A program made the position numbers and the translations under genes. A model generated the notes under the pieces. That model searched no databases. It was not told the origin of the DNA and saw only the letters and a program-made list of their open reading frames with translations. From Bacteroides reticulotermitis JCM 10512 (lineage in GTDB: Bacteria; Bacteroidota; Bacteroidia; Bacteroidales; Bacteroidaceae), in contig NZ_BAIV01000027.1 in the NCBI RefSeq assembly GCF_000517545.1, positions 22,369-86,368 of the forward strand: a stretch of 64,000 nt of DNA. Direction: 5' to 3'. Shown here in pieces: positions 46,045 to 55,668 of this stretch. Position 1 is the first letter of the stretch; each line of letters starts with the position of its first letter.

Positions 46045-46998
46045 ATGGAACCTATACTGAACTTTGCCCAACTAATAACCCATCTGAAGACGTTAAACCA
46101 CAGGAAACGGATTGCCGTAGTCTGTGCCAATGACCCTAACACCGAATATGCCATAGGGCGTGCTTTGGAAGAGGGGTTCGCGGAGTTCCTGATGATAGGT
46201 GATTCGACCATTCTTGAAAATTACCCGATTCTCAAACAATACCCGGAGCATGTGAAGATCATTCATATTGAAAACCCGGACGAAGCAGCACGCGAAGCCG
46301 TACGCATCGTACGCGAAGGAGGAGCCGACATCCTGATGAAAGGTATTATTAATACGGATAATCTGCTACATGCCATTCTCGACAAAGAAAAAGGCTTGCT
46401 CCCCAAAGGGAAAATTCTGACTCACTTGGCGGTAATGGAGATTCCATCCTATCACAAATTGCTATTTTTCTCAGATGCGGCCGTAATTCCGCGTCCCACT
46501 TTACAACAGCGCATCGAAATGATATGGTACGCCATCTGTACGTGTCGGCATTTCGGCATTGAACAACCTCGTATCGCTTTAATTCATTGCACGGAAAAGG
46601 TTAGCGCCAAGTTTCCACACTCGCTGGATTATGTGAATATTGTGGAACTAGCCGAAGCGGGGGAATTTGGCAATGTGATCATCGATGGTCCTCTGGATGT
46701 ACGTACCTCCTGCGAACAAGCTAGTGGAGATATCAAAGGAATTGCTTCGCCTATCAATGGGCAAGCGGACGTGCTGATTTTCCCGAATATCGAATCGGCC
46801 AATACATTTTATAAATCGGTCTCTCTGTTCGCTGAAGCCGAAATGGCGGGTACACTGCAAGGCCCTATCTGCCCCGTAGTTCTCCCCTCCCGAAGTGATA
46901 GCGGTCTTTCCAAATACTACAGCATAGCCATGGCATGCCTTCAGGTATCGGAAGATTGCAAATGCAGAGAGAAAGTTTACCAAGAACATTTATCCTAA
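46045..46998 (+). CDS. ptb: Phosphate butyryltransferase
   Basis: A 317-residue member of the phosphate acetyl/butyryltransferase family. It converts an acyl-CoA plus phosphate into acyl phosphate. Visible landmarks are RIAVVCANDPNTEYAIGRA, GGADILMKGIINTDNLLH and DIKGIASPINGQADVLIFPN. The butyrate kinase gene follows after 11 bases, so together they form an acyl-CoA to acid route that yields ATP. Butyrate or branched acids such as isobutyrate are both possible products. A GATATTTG (46021-46028) is a near-match to a -7 box. Confidence 0.93.
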   Translation: MEPILNFAQLITHLKTLNHRKRIAVVCANDPNTEYAIGRALEEGFAEFLMIGDSTILENYPILKQYPEHVKIIHIENPDEAAREAVRIVREGGADILMKGIINTDNLLHAILDKEKGLLPKGKILTHLAVMEIPSYHKLLFFSDAAVIPRPTLQQRIEMIWYAICTCRHFGIEQPRIALIHCTEKVSAKFPHSLDYVNIVELAEAGEFGNVIIDGPLDVRTSCEQASGDIKGIASPINGQADVLIFPNIESANTFYKSVSLFAEAEMAGTLQGPICPVVLPSRSDSGLSKYYSIAMACLQVSEDCKCREKVYQEHLS

Positions 46999-47009
46999 AC
47001 TCCAGTAAT

Positions 47010-48073
47010 GTGAAAATACTAGTTATCAATCCCGGCTCAACATCTACCAAAATAGCTGTTTACGAAGATATGCTCCCATTGCTGATGTGTAACATCCAGC
47101 ATAGTGTAGAAGAATTGTCTGTCTTTCCTCAGGTCTTAGACGAATTTGAATTTCGCAAGAACCTTGTACTCCGAGAACTAGAAACCAACGGAATCCCTTT
47201 TGCATTCGATGCGGTCGTCGGACGCGGTGGGTTGCTTAAACCTGTTTCCGGGGGAGTATATGAAGTTAATGAAGCGATGATACAGGATACGACTACGCAT
47301 GCTATGCATACACATGCATGTAACTTGGGGGGACTAATCGCCCACAATCTAGCTTCTCAACTCCCCGGATGCCGTGCGTTCATTGCCGATCCCGGAGTAG
47401 TCGATGAGTTAGATGACGTTGCCCGTATCACCGGCTCTCCTTTAATGCCGCGTATAACAATCTGGCATGCTTGAATCAAAAAGCAATTGCCCGCCACTAT
47501 GCCAGGGAACAGGGTACAAGATACGAGGATTTGGATTTAATCATTTGCCATCTTGGGGGTGGTATTTCCGTCGCTGCACATCATCACGGCAAAGCGATTG
47601 AAGCTAATAACGCACTAAACGGGGATGGACCGTTTTCACCCGAACGTGCCGGCACATTACCTGCCGGTGCACTTATTGACTTATGTTTCAGCGGCAAGTT
47701 TACGCGGGATGAGTTGAAGAAACGTATCTCCGGTCATGCCGGACTGGCTGCTCACTTGGGAACGACTAACGTTCCGGCGATCATCCGCTCCATTGAAGAA
47801 GGTGACAAAAAAGCCGAACTAGTACTGGACAGTATGATTTATAATGTAGCCAAAACTATTGCAGCAACATCAGTCGCCCTATATGGCAAAATAGACGCTA
47901 TTTTACTAACCGGCGGCATCGCTTACTCAGACTATGTTGTCTCGCGGTTGAAGAAGCGGATTTCGTTTCTGGCTCCCATTCACGTTTATCCCGGCGAAGA
48001 GGAAATGGATTCGTTGGCCTTTAATGCCTTAGGAGCCTTGAAAGGGGAGTTACCGATTCAGATTTATACTTAA
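47010..48073 (+). CDS. buk: Butyrate kinase (one frame break)
   Basis: An ASKHA-fold acetokinase-type enzyme that makes ATP and a carboxylic acid from acyl phosphate. The phosphate-1 motif ILVINPGSTSTKIAV, the PRITIWHALNQKAIARHYAR region and DLIICHLGGGISVAAH are typical. Start is taken as GTG 47010, since the upstream in-frame ATG overlaps ptb and adds a non-family extension. Near 47472 CATGCTTGAATC should be CATGCTTTGAATC (WHALNQK), a lost T that creates a stop. Restored length is 354 residues. Confidence 0.93.
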
Positions 48074-48235
48074 CACCGGGTGCTTGCTTCAACTGGATTT
48101 CGGGCAATGCGGCGTTGCTCGTACAAATACGACCGCATTCTATGCTCTTTTTAAACATCGTGCATCGGGATTGGGTGTAAATTCCGCCCAATGGTAAGCA
48201 TTTTTTGCTAATTCCTTAAACTTTTGGAACAAAAC

Positions 48236-48267
48236 TTGCTTTCAAAGAAAATTTTCTCATATCTTTG
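48236..48267 (+). promoter_or_regulatory. Promoter of the candidate small RNA
   Basis: TTG (48236-48238), a 21-base spacer and the -7 box TATCTTTG (48260-48267). It has no plus-strand coding gene after it before the terminator at 48317. Confidence 0.7.
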
Positions 48268-48273
48268 CCCTCG

Positions 48274-48354
48274 TGTTAAGTTAATAAATTGATTAAGGTC
48301 GATTTTTGACTGTTTCGAATCGGGAAGTATGGGGGTACTTTCCGATTCTTTTTT
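48274..48354 (+). ncRNA. Candidate 80-nt small RNA
   Basis: A promoter-like element (48236-48267) and an intrinsic terminator (GAATCGGGAAGTA at 48317-48329 pairing with TACTTTCCGATTC at 48336-48348, one G-U pair, then six T) delimit about 80 bases with no start codon followed by a sensible frame. The first 40 bases are AT-rich and unstructured by eye, like a seed region. I do not recognise a known family. The neighbouring genes (buk ending at 48073, the minus-strand gene from 48487) do not need these signals. Confidence 0.6.
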
Positions 48355-48486
48355 CTATTGATCTCCCTACATTAAAAGCCAATCGCGTCTCTGAAGTTCT
48401 TCCGAGATTCTGTTAAACTCTCTTTTCGCATTCCACATCTACCAGACTCATCCCCCAAAAAGGGAAAAACCTCTATCAAGACCAAG

Positions 48487-49554
48487 CTATGCACGCCTAT
48501 AAGTCCATGCTCCCCAAACTCCGTCTTTCTTAGCCCGGAGCTTACTACTAGTCATTTCATGAATAAGTTCACCGTCTTCCGAGTATCCTTGCGTACAAAT
48601 ATCGTCTTTATCCAAGGGTATATATTTATGAGACGAAGCATCCGGCTTATAAAATAGCTGAACCCAATTAGTTACAAACGCATCGTTTACATACGTTTGG
48701 GTCGTTGACTTGATAAGCAAATCTTCTGCGTATTCGTTATCTATAACATTCAAGGCCGTCCGCTGTGAGTTCTTGTTGGTATCAATCAAGCGCACCTTCT
48801 GGTTCCGTTCGTTGTAGGTCGCTTCTGTTGTCCACGACTCTTTTTTATCTCTCTCCACAGTGGTGATATATTTCCGATCCGCAAAAATCACTTGGAAACT
48901 TCCCTTCTCAACCTTATAAACCTTTTGTTTAAACTTACGCGTCTCTATACCGCTATACATCGTTAGATCTGTTTTACACTCATTCCCATTCCGATAAAAT
49001 GTCTTATCGGAAAACAAAGCTCTTTTTTTCTTCTGGGGATGGCTTAGCACAGATAGAATCTGACTAATCTGGTAGGCCTCATTGTATTTAATTTCATAGA
49101 ATCGTTCTGTTTCGCTACCAGGCTTTTCTACCTGCACCACCTTCACGACTTGTTCTTTATCGTTATACTCGAGCATACGTTTACCAAATGACGATCCTGG
49201 CACAATCACAGAGTTAAGTAGCCCCTTCTGATAGGTAATAATAAGTTTTGATTCATTCAACTTCTTTTTCATAACACCCGAAACGATCTGCCCTTCCCGC
49301 CAATTCAAATGTAATTCCATATATAAATTAAGATCTCGAAACAGGCTATGCTCCATCATTCTCACTACCGAGGTCTGAGCGTCATTGTCAATGACATGAT
49401 CTACCAACTCTATATAAGATGAGTTTTGGCTTGCAGAACATTCCAAAGTGGTCAACAATGCCTGAATATCTCTCTCTTTGGCTGATAAAGAGGTCATGGC
49501 ACAGCAATATATAACTCCAAGTAAAATCGTTCGAATCTGATTTAGTCTTTTCAT
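48487..49554 (-). CDS. Hypothetical secreted protein
   Basis: A 355-residue protein starting MKRLNQIRTILLGVIYCCAM with a signal peptide (cleavage near SLSAKE). The body is polar and beta-rich with repeated strand-like segments such as LIITYQKGLLNSVIVPG and FYEIKYNEAYQISQIL, suggesting a YD/beta-roll or porin-like layout, but I do not recognise a family. It is monocistronic. Start at 49554 preferred over 49572 because of the signal peptide. Confidence 0.65.
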   Translation of the reverse strand: MKRLNQIRTILLGVIYCCAMTSLSAKERDIQALLTTLECSASQNSSYIELVDHVIDNDAQTSVVRMMEHSLFRDLNLYMELHLNWREGQIVSGVMKKKLNESKLIITYQKGLLNSVIVPGSSFGKRMLEYNDKEQVVKVVQVEKPGSETERFYEIKYNEAYQISQILSVLSHPQKKKRALFSDKTFYRNGNECKTDLTMYSGIETRKFKQKVYKVEKGSFQVIFADRKYITTVERDKKESWTTEATYNERNQKVRLIDTNKNSQRTALNVIDNEYAEDLLIKSTTQTYVNDAFVTNWVQLFYKPDASSHKYIPLDKDDICTQGYSEDGELIHEMTSSKLRAKKDGVWGAWTYRRA

Positions 49555-49720
49555 AATAATACGTATACTCAATTAGTGAATCGGGCAAAGATAGTTACAA
49601 TTGAGAGATTTCCAATGCTTCTTCTTGCCATGAATCTTTGTAGCATAGCAGGGCTATCGTCCCAAAACAGGAAAAGAGGATTACTGTGTCCAAATAATAC
49701 AGGGCATTGCTAAAAACAAA

Positions 49721-49755
49721 AGAGAGCCTGACCACACTAGGTGATCAGGCTCTCT
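49721..49755 (-). terminator. Terminator of pnp
   Basis: AGAGAGCCTGA and TCAGGCTCTCT pair perfectly, then TTTTGTTTTT on the minus strand, 28 bases past the stop. Confidence 0.9.
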
Positions 49756-49782
49756 GGTTTTATCTCAAAGATGAGTTATCGA

Positions 49783-51908
49783 TTAGTTCTTTTCCGGTCT
49801 GGGAAGTAATACTTTTCTTGAAAGTTTGAACTTACCTGTTTTCGGATCAACATCAATCAGTTTCACTTCTATCTCATCACCTTCCTTGATTCCGGCTTCT
49901 TCTACATTTTCCAGACGCTTCCAGTCTATTTCGGAAATATGAAGTAATCCGTCCTTACCAGGTAGGAATTCAACAAAAGCACCATAAGGCATAATAGAAC
50001 GTACTTTACCTTTATAAATCTCACCCGGCTCAGGAACAGCTACAATTGCTTTAATCATGCGTATAGCATCATCAATGCTCTTCTTGTTAGTTCCGGAAAT
50101 CTCGATACGGCCCACTCCATCAGTTTCTTCGATGGTAATAACAGCACCGGTTTCTTCTTGCATACCTTGAATGATCTTTCCTCCAGGGCCAATCACTGCA
50201 CCAATAAATTCTTTCGGTATAGTCATTCTTTCAATGCGTGGAGCGTGTTCTTTGAGTTCAGCACGTGGCTCGGATATCGTTTCTTCGATCTTACCAAGAA
50301 TGTGCATACGACCTTCTTTTGCTTGATTCAACGCACGTTCCAATATTTCGTATGACAAACCGTCTACCTTGATATCCATCTGAGTAGCAGTAATACCATC
50401 TTTCGTACCAGTTACCTTAAAGTCCATATCGCCGAGGTGGTCTTCGTCGCCCAAGATATCAGACAAGACAGCATATTTGTCTTCACCAGAATTCTTGATA
50501 AGTCCCATCGCAATTCCCGATACCGGTTTGTTGATCTTCACACCGGCATCCATCAACGCCAATGTTCCGGCGCATACAGTAGCATAGAAGAAGAACCGTT
50601 GGATTCAAGAATATCGGAAACAACACGGATCACATACGGATAACCTGCCGGGATCTGTCCTTTAAGTGCACGCCAAGCTAAATGGCCATGACCTACTTCA
50701 CGACGACCAACGCCACGCTGTGCTTTGGCTTCACCGGTAGAATATGGAGGGAAATTATAGTGCAATAAGAAACGCTCTTTACCGTGTACCAATACATCGT
50801 CTACGATCTTTTCGTCAAGCTTCGTTCCAAGCGTAACAGTAGTCAACGATTGTGTCTCTCCACGAGTAAACACTGCTGAACCGTGAGGTCCGGGTAAATA
50901 ATCTACCTCGCACCAAATCGGACGTATTTCAGTAGTTTCGCGACCATCCAGACGTTTTCCTTCATCAAGGATACAACGACGCATCGCTTCTTTTTCTACA
51001 TCATGGTAGTAATGACCGATCAACGCTCCCTTTTCTGCCAATTCTTCTTCAGAAAGCTGAGCCTTGAATTCTTCACAAACAGCGTCGAAAGCTTCTTGAC
51101 GTTCGTGCTTGTTTCTATTGCCGGAAGCAGCAATTGCATAAGCCTTGTCGTAACAAGCTTCACGAACCGCCTTGCGCAAATCTTCGTCATTTACTTCATG
51201 ACAATATTCGCGTTTTACAGTTTTGCCAACCGCTTCCATCAACTCCATCTGTGCTTTACAATGAATCTTAATTGCTTCGTGAGCTACTTTCATAGCTTCC
51301 AGCAATTCAGCTTCAGACACTTCACTCATTTCGCCTTCTACCATCATGATGTTCTCATAAGTAGCGGCAACCAGAATATCCATATCTGCACTCTCTAGCT
51401 GATCGAACGTAGGATTGATGATGTATTGTCCATCTACGCGACCAACACGAACCTCAGAAATTGGGCCATTAAACGGAATATCTGAAACAGCAAGCGCAGC
51501 CGAAGCAGCAAGTCCTGCCAAAGCATCGGGCATATCTACACCGTCAGCTGAGAAAAGGACAATATTTACATATACCTCTGCGTGATAATTATCGGGAAAT
51601 AAAGGACGTAATGCACGGTCTACAAGTCTACAAGTCAAAATCTCATAGTCGGAAGCTCTTCCCTCTCTTTTGGTGAACCCACCGGGGAAACGTCCAAACG
51701 ACGCATACTTCTCTTTGTACTCTACCTGCAACGGCATGAAATCTGTTCCGGGAACTGCATCTTTAGCGGCACAAACTGTAGCTAACAACATGGTATTTCC
51801 CATGCGAAGCATCACAGAACCATCTGCTTGTTTTGCCAACTTTCCCGTCTCGAGTGTAATGGTTCTACCATCAGGTAACTCGATTGTTTTAACAATTGGG
51901 TTGATCAT
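49783..51908 (-). CDS. pnp: Polyribonucleotide nucleotidyltransferase (one frame break)
   Basis: The phosphorolytic 3'-5' exoribonuclease PNPase. Two RNase PH domains are visible (GRTITLETGKLAKQADGSVM; GSAVFTRGETQSLTTVTLG), then KH (PKEFIGAVIGPGGKIIQGMQ) and S1 (GEIYKGKVRSIMPYGAFVEF) domains at the end. The frame breaks near 50567: TCTATGCTACTGTATGC should read TCTATGGCTACTGTATGC, restoring SSSMATVCAGTLALMDAG. One G lost from GG; restored length is 708 residues, the normal size. A TATCTTTG promoter box is at 51955-51948. Confidence 0.96.
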
Positions 51909-51947
51909 AAAAATTGTTTTATCTATACTTTTCTTTCAAAATTCCCG

Positions 51948-51955
51948 CAAAGATA
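51948..51955 (-). promoter_or_regulatory. -7 box of pnp
   Basis: The minus strand reads TATCTTTG 40 bases before the pnp ATG. Confidence 0.6.
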
Positions 51956-52049
51956 TACATTAATTCTGTGTAAATAGGTGGAAATGAGCGAAAAAGTTAC
52001 TCCCTAACCTATTTTTTTCAAAATAAGGGCGAAGAAGCCGGCAAAATGC

Positions 52050-52079
52050 TTTGACTAATCTTGAAAAGGAGTATATTTG
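52050..52079 (+). promoter_or_regulatory. Promoter of the thioredoxin-like lipoprotein gene
   Basis: TTTG (52050-52053), 18 bases, then TATATTTG (52072-52079), 26 bases before the ATG at 52105. Confidence 0.65.
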
Positions 52080-52104
52080 CAATTCCAAAAATAACACACA
52101 TTAT

Positions 52105-53255
52105 ATGAAAAAGGTAACTTTTGCAGCATTAACCGCACTTACTATACTGCGTGTAGCTCTGGTCCGTCATTCGAAATAAACGGTGATGTATCCGGCGCCG
52201 ATGGTAAAATGCTCTATCTTGAAGCCTCCGGTCTGGAAGGGATTTCCGTGTTGGATTCAGTTAAGTTAAAAGGAGATGGTGATTTCAAGTTTAAGCAACC
52301 ACGCCCCGAATCACCCGAATTTTACCGCTTACGTGTCGATGAGAAAGTCATCAACTTCTCTGTAGATTCCACCGAAGCAATCCAAGTCAAGGCTCCTTAT
52401 GTCGATTTCTCGACAGCCTATACTGTAGAAGGTTCCGACAACAGTCAGAAAATCAAAGAGCTGACTCTGAAACAAATCCGCCTACAGAACAGTGCAGATG
52501 CGCTAATGGGAGCCCTTCGCTCCAACAAAGTGGGACATGATCAGTTTGAGGACAGCTTGGTGAACCTAATCCAAAAGTATAAAGATGATGTGAAGGTTAA
52601 CTACATATTCGCAGCCCCCAATACCGCGGCAGCTTATTTCGCTTTATTCCAAAAACTGAATAACTACTTGATTTTCGATCCTCTCAATAGCAAAGACGAT
52701 GTGAAGTGTTTCGCTGCGGTAGCTACCAGCCTCAATAATTCATATCCACATGCAACCCGTTCCAAGAATCTATACAACATTGTGATCAAAGGAATGAAGA
52801 ATACGCGCAAACCGCAGACTCAATCACTCGAAATCCCTCAAGAAAAGATTGTAGAAACGGGAATCATTGATATAGCCTTGCGCGACGTAAAAGGAAGTAT
52901 ACGCAAACTGAGCGATCTCAAAGGCAAAGTTGTTTTGTTGGATTTCTCTGTATTCCAATCGCCAGCCGGAGCCCCTCATAATCTCCTGCTACGCGAATTA
53001 CATAATAAGTATGCTGCTCAAGGTTTAGAGATCTATCAAGTATCGCTTGATGCCGACGAACACTTCTGGAAAACATCTGCCGGCAACCTTCCATGGATCT
53101 GCGTACGCGACGGAAACGGGATTTATTCATCCAACGTAGCTGTATATAATGTTCGCCAAATGCCATCGGTCTTTTTGATCAACCGAAACAATGAATTAAA
53201 GATGCGTGGAGAGGATATTAAGGATTTAGAAGCGGCGGTAAAATCATTGCTCTAA
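52105..53255 (+). CDS. Thioredoxin-like (AhpC/TSA-Redoxin) lipoprotein (one frame break)
   Basis: A predicted lipoprotein of about 383 residues with a DUF4369-type N-terminal domain (INGDVSGADGKMLYLEASGL) and a C-terminal thioredoxin fold (LSDLKGKVVLLDFSVFQSPA to MPSVFLINRNNELKMRG). The CxxC of active TlpA-like proteins is replaced by SVFQSPAG, so no dithiol is present and catalytic reduction is unlikely. The lipobox lies across a lost base near 52151 (CTGCGTGTAGC should carry one more base, giving a LxCSSG-type lipobox). Reading starts at ATG 52105. Precise role unknown. Confidence 0.82.
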
Positions 53256-53310
53256 GTTGTTATTAATTAGCATATTTCATTTAAATATGTTACATAGCAT
53301 CGTTTTTTAC

Positions 53311-53341
53311 TTGACACGTATCGCTTAAAAAGCTATCTTTG
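53311..53341 (+). promoter_or_regulatory. greA promoter
   Basis: TTG (53311-53313), a 20-base spacer and TATCTTTG (53334-53341). The coding start is nearly 100 bases downstream, leaving a long leader. Confidence 0.75.
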
Positions 53342-53365
53342 CAAAAGAAATAATTGAGAAGAGGG

Positions 53366-53397
53366 TTCCAACATGGCTCATGTTGGAATTCTTTTTT
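53366..53397 (+). terminator. Intrinsic terminator inside the greA leader
   Basis: TTCCAACATG (53366-53375) pairs perfectly with CATGTTGGAA (53379-53388) around a 3-base loop and is followed by TTCTTTTTTG. It lies between the promoter and the greA start, so most transcripts could end after about 50 bases. It behaves as an attenuator or as the end of a small leader RNA. Confidence 0.75.
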
Positions 53398-53439
53398 GTT
53401 TTATATGACCATTTAAAAATATTAAAAGGAGGAAACATC

Positions 53440-53904
53440 ATGGCTTATATGTCAGAAGAAGGTTACAAGAAATTAATGGCGGAACTGAAAGAACTGGAAA
53501 CAGTGGAGCGCCCTAAAATCTCCGCAGCTATAGCCGAAGCAAGGGATAAAGGAGATTTATCTGAGAATGCTGAATATGATGCTGCCAAGGAAGCTCAAGG
53601 TCTATTGGAAATGCGCATCAGCAGGATGAAAGAAATAATCGCTGATGCAAAAATCATAGACGAATCTAAGCTCAAAACAGATTCCGTACAAATCCTGAAC
53701 AAGGTGAAAATGAAGAATGTCAAAAACGGAATGAAGATGGTTTACACAATCGTATCCGAGAGTGAAGCCAACCTGAAAGAAGGGAAGATTTCAGTAAACA
53801 CTCCAATTGCACAAGGTTTACTTGGCAAGAAGGTTGGAGAGATTGCGGAAATCACAGTCCCACAAGGCAAAATTGCATTAGAAGTAATCGACATTTCATT
53901 TTAA
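53440..53904 (+). CDS. greA: Transcription elongation factor GreA
   Basis: A 154-residue protein that binds the RNA polymerase secondary channel and stimulates cleavage of backtracked RNA. The coiled-coil tip DLSENAEYDAAKEAQG carries the acidic residues that act in catalysis; the C-terminal FKBP-like domain ends EVIDISF. The start is decided by AAAGGAGG at 53425-53432, 7 bases before ATG 53440; such a strong Shine-Dalgarno sequence is uncommon in Bacteroidales. An upstream in-frame ATG at 53380 lies within the leader hairpin and is not used. Confidence 0.97.
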   Translation: MAYMSEEGYKKLMAELKELETVERPKISAAIAEARDKGDLSENAEYDAAKEAQGLLEMRISRMKEIIADAKIIDESKLKTDSVQILNKVKMKNVKNGMKMVYTIVSESEANLKEGKISVNTPIAQGLLGKKVGEIAEITVPQGKIALEVIDISF

Positions 53905-53908
53905 AATA

Positions 53909-53937
53909 AAGGCAGGTCTCCGTATGGGGCTTGCCTT
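53909..53937 (+). terminator. Hairpin between greA and the HIT gene
   Basis: AAGGCAGGTCTCC and GGGGCTTGCCTT pair imperfectly, followed by CTTTTAT. A moderate terminator allowing some readthrough. Confidence 0.5.
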
Positions 53938-53955
53938 CTTTTATCTATATAAGTT

Positions 53956-54348
53956 ATGGCAACAATATTCAGCAGAATCATCGCAGGCGAAATCCCCTGC
54001 TACAAGGTGGCCGAAAATGATAAGTTCTTCGCATTCCTTGATATTAACCCTTTGGTTAAAGGACACACCTTGATTGTCCCCAAACAAGAAATAGACTACA
54101 TTTTCGACTTAAGTGATGAAGACCTGGCAGCCATGCATGTCTTTACCAAAAAAGTAGCTCTCGCCATCCAAAAAGCTTTTCCTTGCCGGAAAGTAGGTGA
54201 AGCAGTTATCGGGCTGGAAGTCCCTCACGCTCATATCCACCTGATCCCTATGCAGAATGAAACAGATATGCTATTCTCTAATCCGAAGTTGAAACTTTCT
54301 AGCGAAGAATTTACTGCCATAGCACAGGCTATCCACTCCTCTTTATAG
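53956..54348 (+). CDS. HIT-family nucleotide hydrolase
   Basis: A 130-residue histidine-triad protein. The HxHxHxx motif is HAHIHLIP (His91, 93, 95), and SRIIAGEIPCYKVAENDKFF is the standard start. The HINT/Fhit-type enzymes hydrolyse AMP-lysine or dinucleoside polyphosphates. It follows greA by 51 bases. Confidence 0.94.
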   Translation: MATIFSRIIAGEIPCYKVAENDKFFAFLDINPLVKGHTLIVPKQEIDYIFDLSDEDLAAMHVFTKKVALAIQKAFPCRKVGEAVIGLEVPHAHIHLIPMQNETDMLFSNPKLKLSSEEFTAIAQAIHSSL

Positions 54349-54370
54349 TCTGTCTGGCAATATATAGCTC

Positions 54371-54406
54371 AAAAGCATCCCTGAGGTCATACAGGGATGC
54401 TTTTTT
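54371..54406 (+). terminator. Terminator of the HIT gene
   Basis: AAAAGCATCCCTG and CAGGGATGCTTTT pair perfectly, then T-run. Confidence 0.9.
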
Positions 54407-54545
54407 AATACACCTCAATCCTTTCCAAATATTTTCACAATAAGCATTCTTCTTCTCTTCCGCTTCCAATCCAACCGTGGATCTGTTGCAACGCATGCAT
54501 TATCTTCCTTTTATCACATTTTGAAGCTTTTTTCCCTTCAAGTTA

Positions 54546-54576
54546 TTGGAGTATTTAAAATAAATATTTATCTTTG
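54546..54576 (+). promoter_or_regulatory. Promoter of the tRNA pair
   Basis: TTG (54546-54548), 20 bases, TATCTTTG (54569-54576), 17 bases before tRNA-Phe. Confidence 0.75.
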
Positions 54577-54593
54577 CACCCGCAAACAAGAAA

Positions 54594-54666
54594 GGTGCCA
54601 TAGCTCAGTTGGTAGAGCAAAGGACTGAAAATCCTTGTGTCCCCGGTTCGATTCCTGGTGGCACCA
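54594..54666 (+). tRNA. tRNA-Phe (GAA)
   Basis: Cloverleaf: acceptor GGTGCCA with TGGCACC plus discriminator A, D-arm GCTC/GAGC, anticodon stem AAGGA/TCCTT with loop CTGAAAA (anticodon GAA), T-loop TTCGATT. The T-stem CCCGG/CCTGG has one C-U mismatch as read. No CCA is encoded. Confidence 0.96.
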
Positions 54667-54676
54667 CTTTTTTGAG

Positions 54677-54749
54677 CGGAATGTGGCGCAGTTGGTAGCG
54701 CACTACGTTCGGGACGTAGGGGTCGGGTGTTCGAGTCACCTCATTCCGA
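54677..54749 (+). tRNA. tRNA-Pro (CGG)
   Basis: Acceptor CGGAATG with CATTCCG plus A, D-arm GCGC/GCGC, anticodon stem CTACG/CGTAG with loop TTCGGGA (anticodon CGG), T-loop TTCGAGT. It lies 10 bases after tRNA-Phe, so the two are cotranscribed. No encoded CCA. Confidence 0.96.
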
Positions 54750-54750
54750 C

Positions 54751-54797
54751 AAATGGAGTAACAAATTGCTTAGCATTTTGTTACTCCATTTGTTTTT
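54751..54797 (+). terminator. Terminator of the tRNA operon
   Basis: AAATGGAGTAACAAA and TTTGTTACTCCATTT form a perfect 15-bp stem, then GTTTTTAG. Confidence 0.92.
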
Positions 54798-54833
54798 AGA
54801 TAAAATCACACCGTTACTTTCACCGCTCCCGGA

Positions 54834-55652
54834 TTACTTACCAGTCCGAGGAACAGTATCTAAAAGCATATCGGCCTTATCATAAACCGTCACAGTCAAA
54901 TGAGCTTTCTCACTCGCCGGAGTCCAAATCATTCTGCGACACTCTCCTCTTTTTAAATCATTACTATGCGACCCTTTGCCGGTCAGGTATTCGGTATCTA
55001 TCTGCGTATTTTCAAAGGTCCATTCCCACACCCCATCTAAGTTCAGATAATAGTTCCCGATCTTACTATCCTTCGCATGGAGACGAAGTCCATGTCCGGC
55101 AGCATTCAACGAACGGAGCTGACATGAATCAAGCACGACTTTTTGGTTTCTGGAAGATATGTCCAATGAATCAGCTTTCATATTTTCTACCACAAGCTCG
55201 ACTCCTTCCATTTCTGTATTGATAGCTACCAATTGATTTACATTCAAACGTATAGGAGGAACTAAACGGAGATACGGAGTTTGGTCTTTTGCGATCTCCT
55301 CGTTGCGTTTATAAGCGTCAAGATCGAGTTCAATAAACAAAGTATCATTTCTTTGAACAACGTTCAGATAGGGGCTTTCAGGATAAGTGATTTTCTCTTT
55401 CTGGGAATCAGAACAAGGTAGAATCCTAACCATACCATCCAGATAGACACGCTTAGATTTCTTTTCCTGATTAACGATCATTCTCAACGTATGAACTCCA
55501 CTCAATTCTTTTTCAATCTGCTCAGCTCCCAACAGGGTATTCCATGTATCACTACGTCTCTCGCTCGTTAGTAGCACCGTAAAACAAACGGCCATAATTA
55601 CAATTATACCGGAGGCTAGAAGCCCTATTAATATGTATGTAGTACGTTTCAT
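54834..55652 (-). CDS. Hypothetical membrane-anchored protein
   Basis: A 272-residue protein with one N-terminal transmembrane helix (ILIGLLASGIIVIMAVCF) and a beta-rich exterior with regularly spaced strands (VELVVENMKADSLDISSRNQ, then VVLDSCQLRSLNAAG), recalling DUF2807-type beta-helical adhesin-like domains. It is the last gene of the GntR-ABC operon, 16 bases after the regulator gene. Possibly a partner of the ABC exporter. Not recognised with certainty. Confidence 0.65.
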   Translation of the reverse strand: MKRTTYILIGLLASGIIVIMAVCFTVLLTSERRSDTWNTLLGAEQIEKELSGVHTLRMIVNQEKKSKRVYLDGMVRILPCSDSQKEKITYPESPYLNVVQRNDTLFIELDLDAYKRNEEIAKDQTPYLRLVPPIRLNVNQLVAINTEMEGVELVVENMKADSLDISSRNQKVVLDSCQLRSLNAAGHGLRLHAKDSKIGNYYLNLDGVWEWTFENTQIDTEYLTGKGSHSNDLKRGECRRMIWTPASEKAHLTVTVYDKADMLLDTVPRTGK

Positions 55653-55668
55653 TCTATTTCTTCTTTTA

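Noticed and set aside
46935..47010. Upstream ATG start of buk
   Set aside because: It overlaps ptb and adds residues that butyrate kinases lack; GTG 47010 gives the family N-terminus.
53380..53439. Upstream in-frame ATG of greA
   Set aside because: Inside the terminator hairpin; the Shine-Dalgarno site points to 53440.
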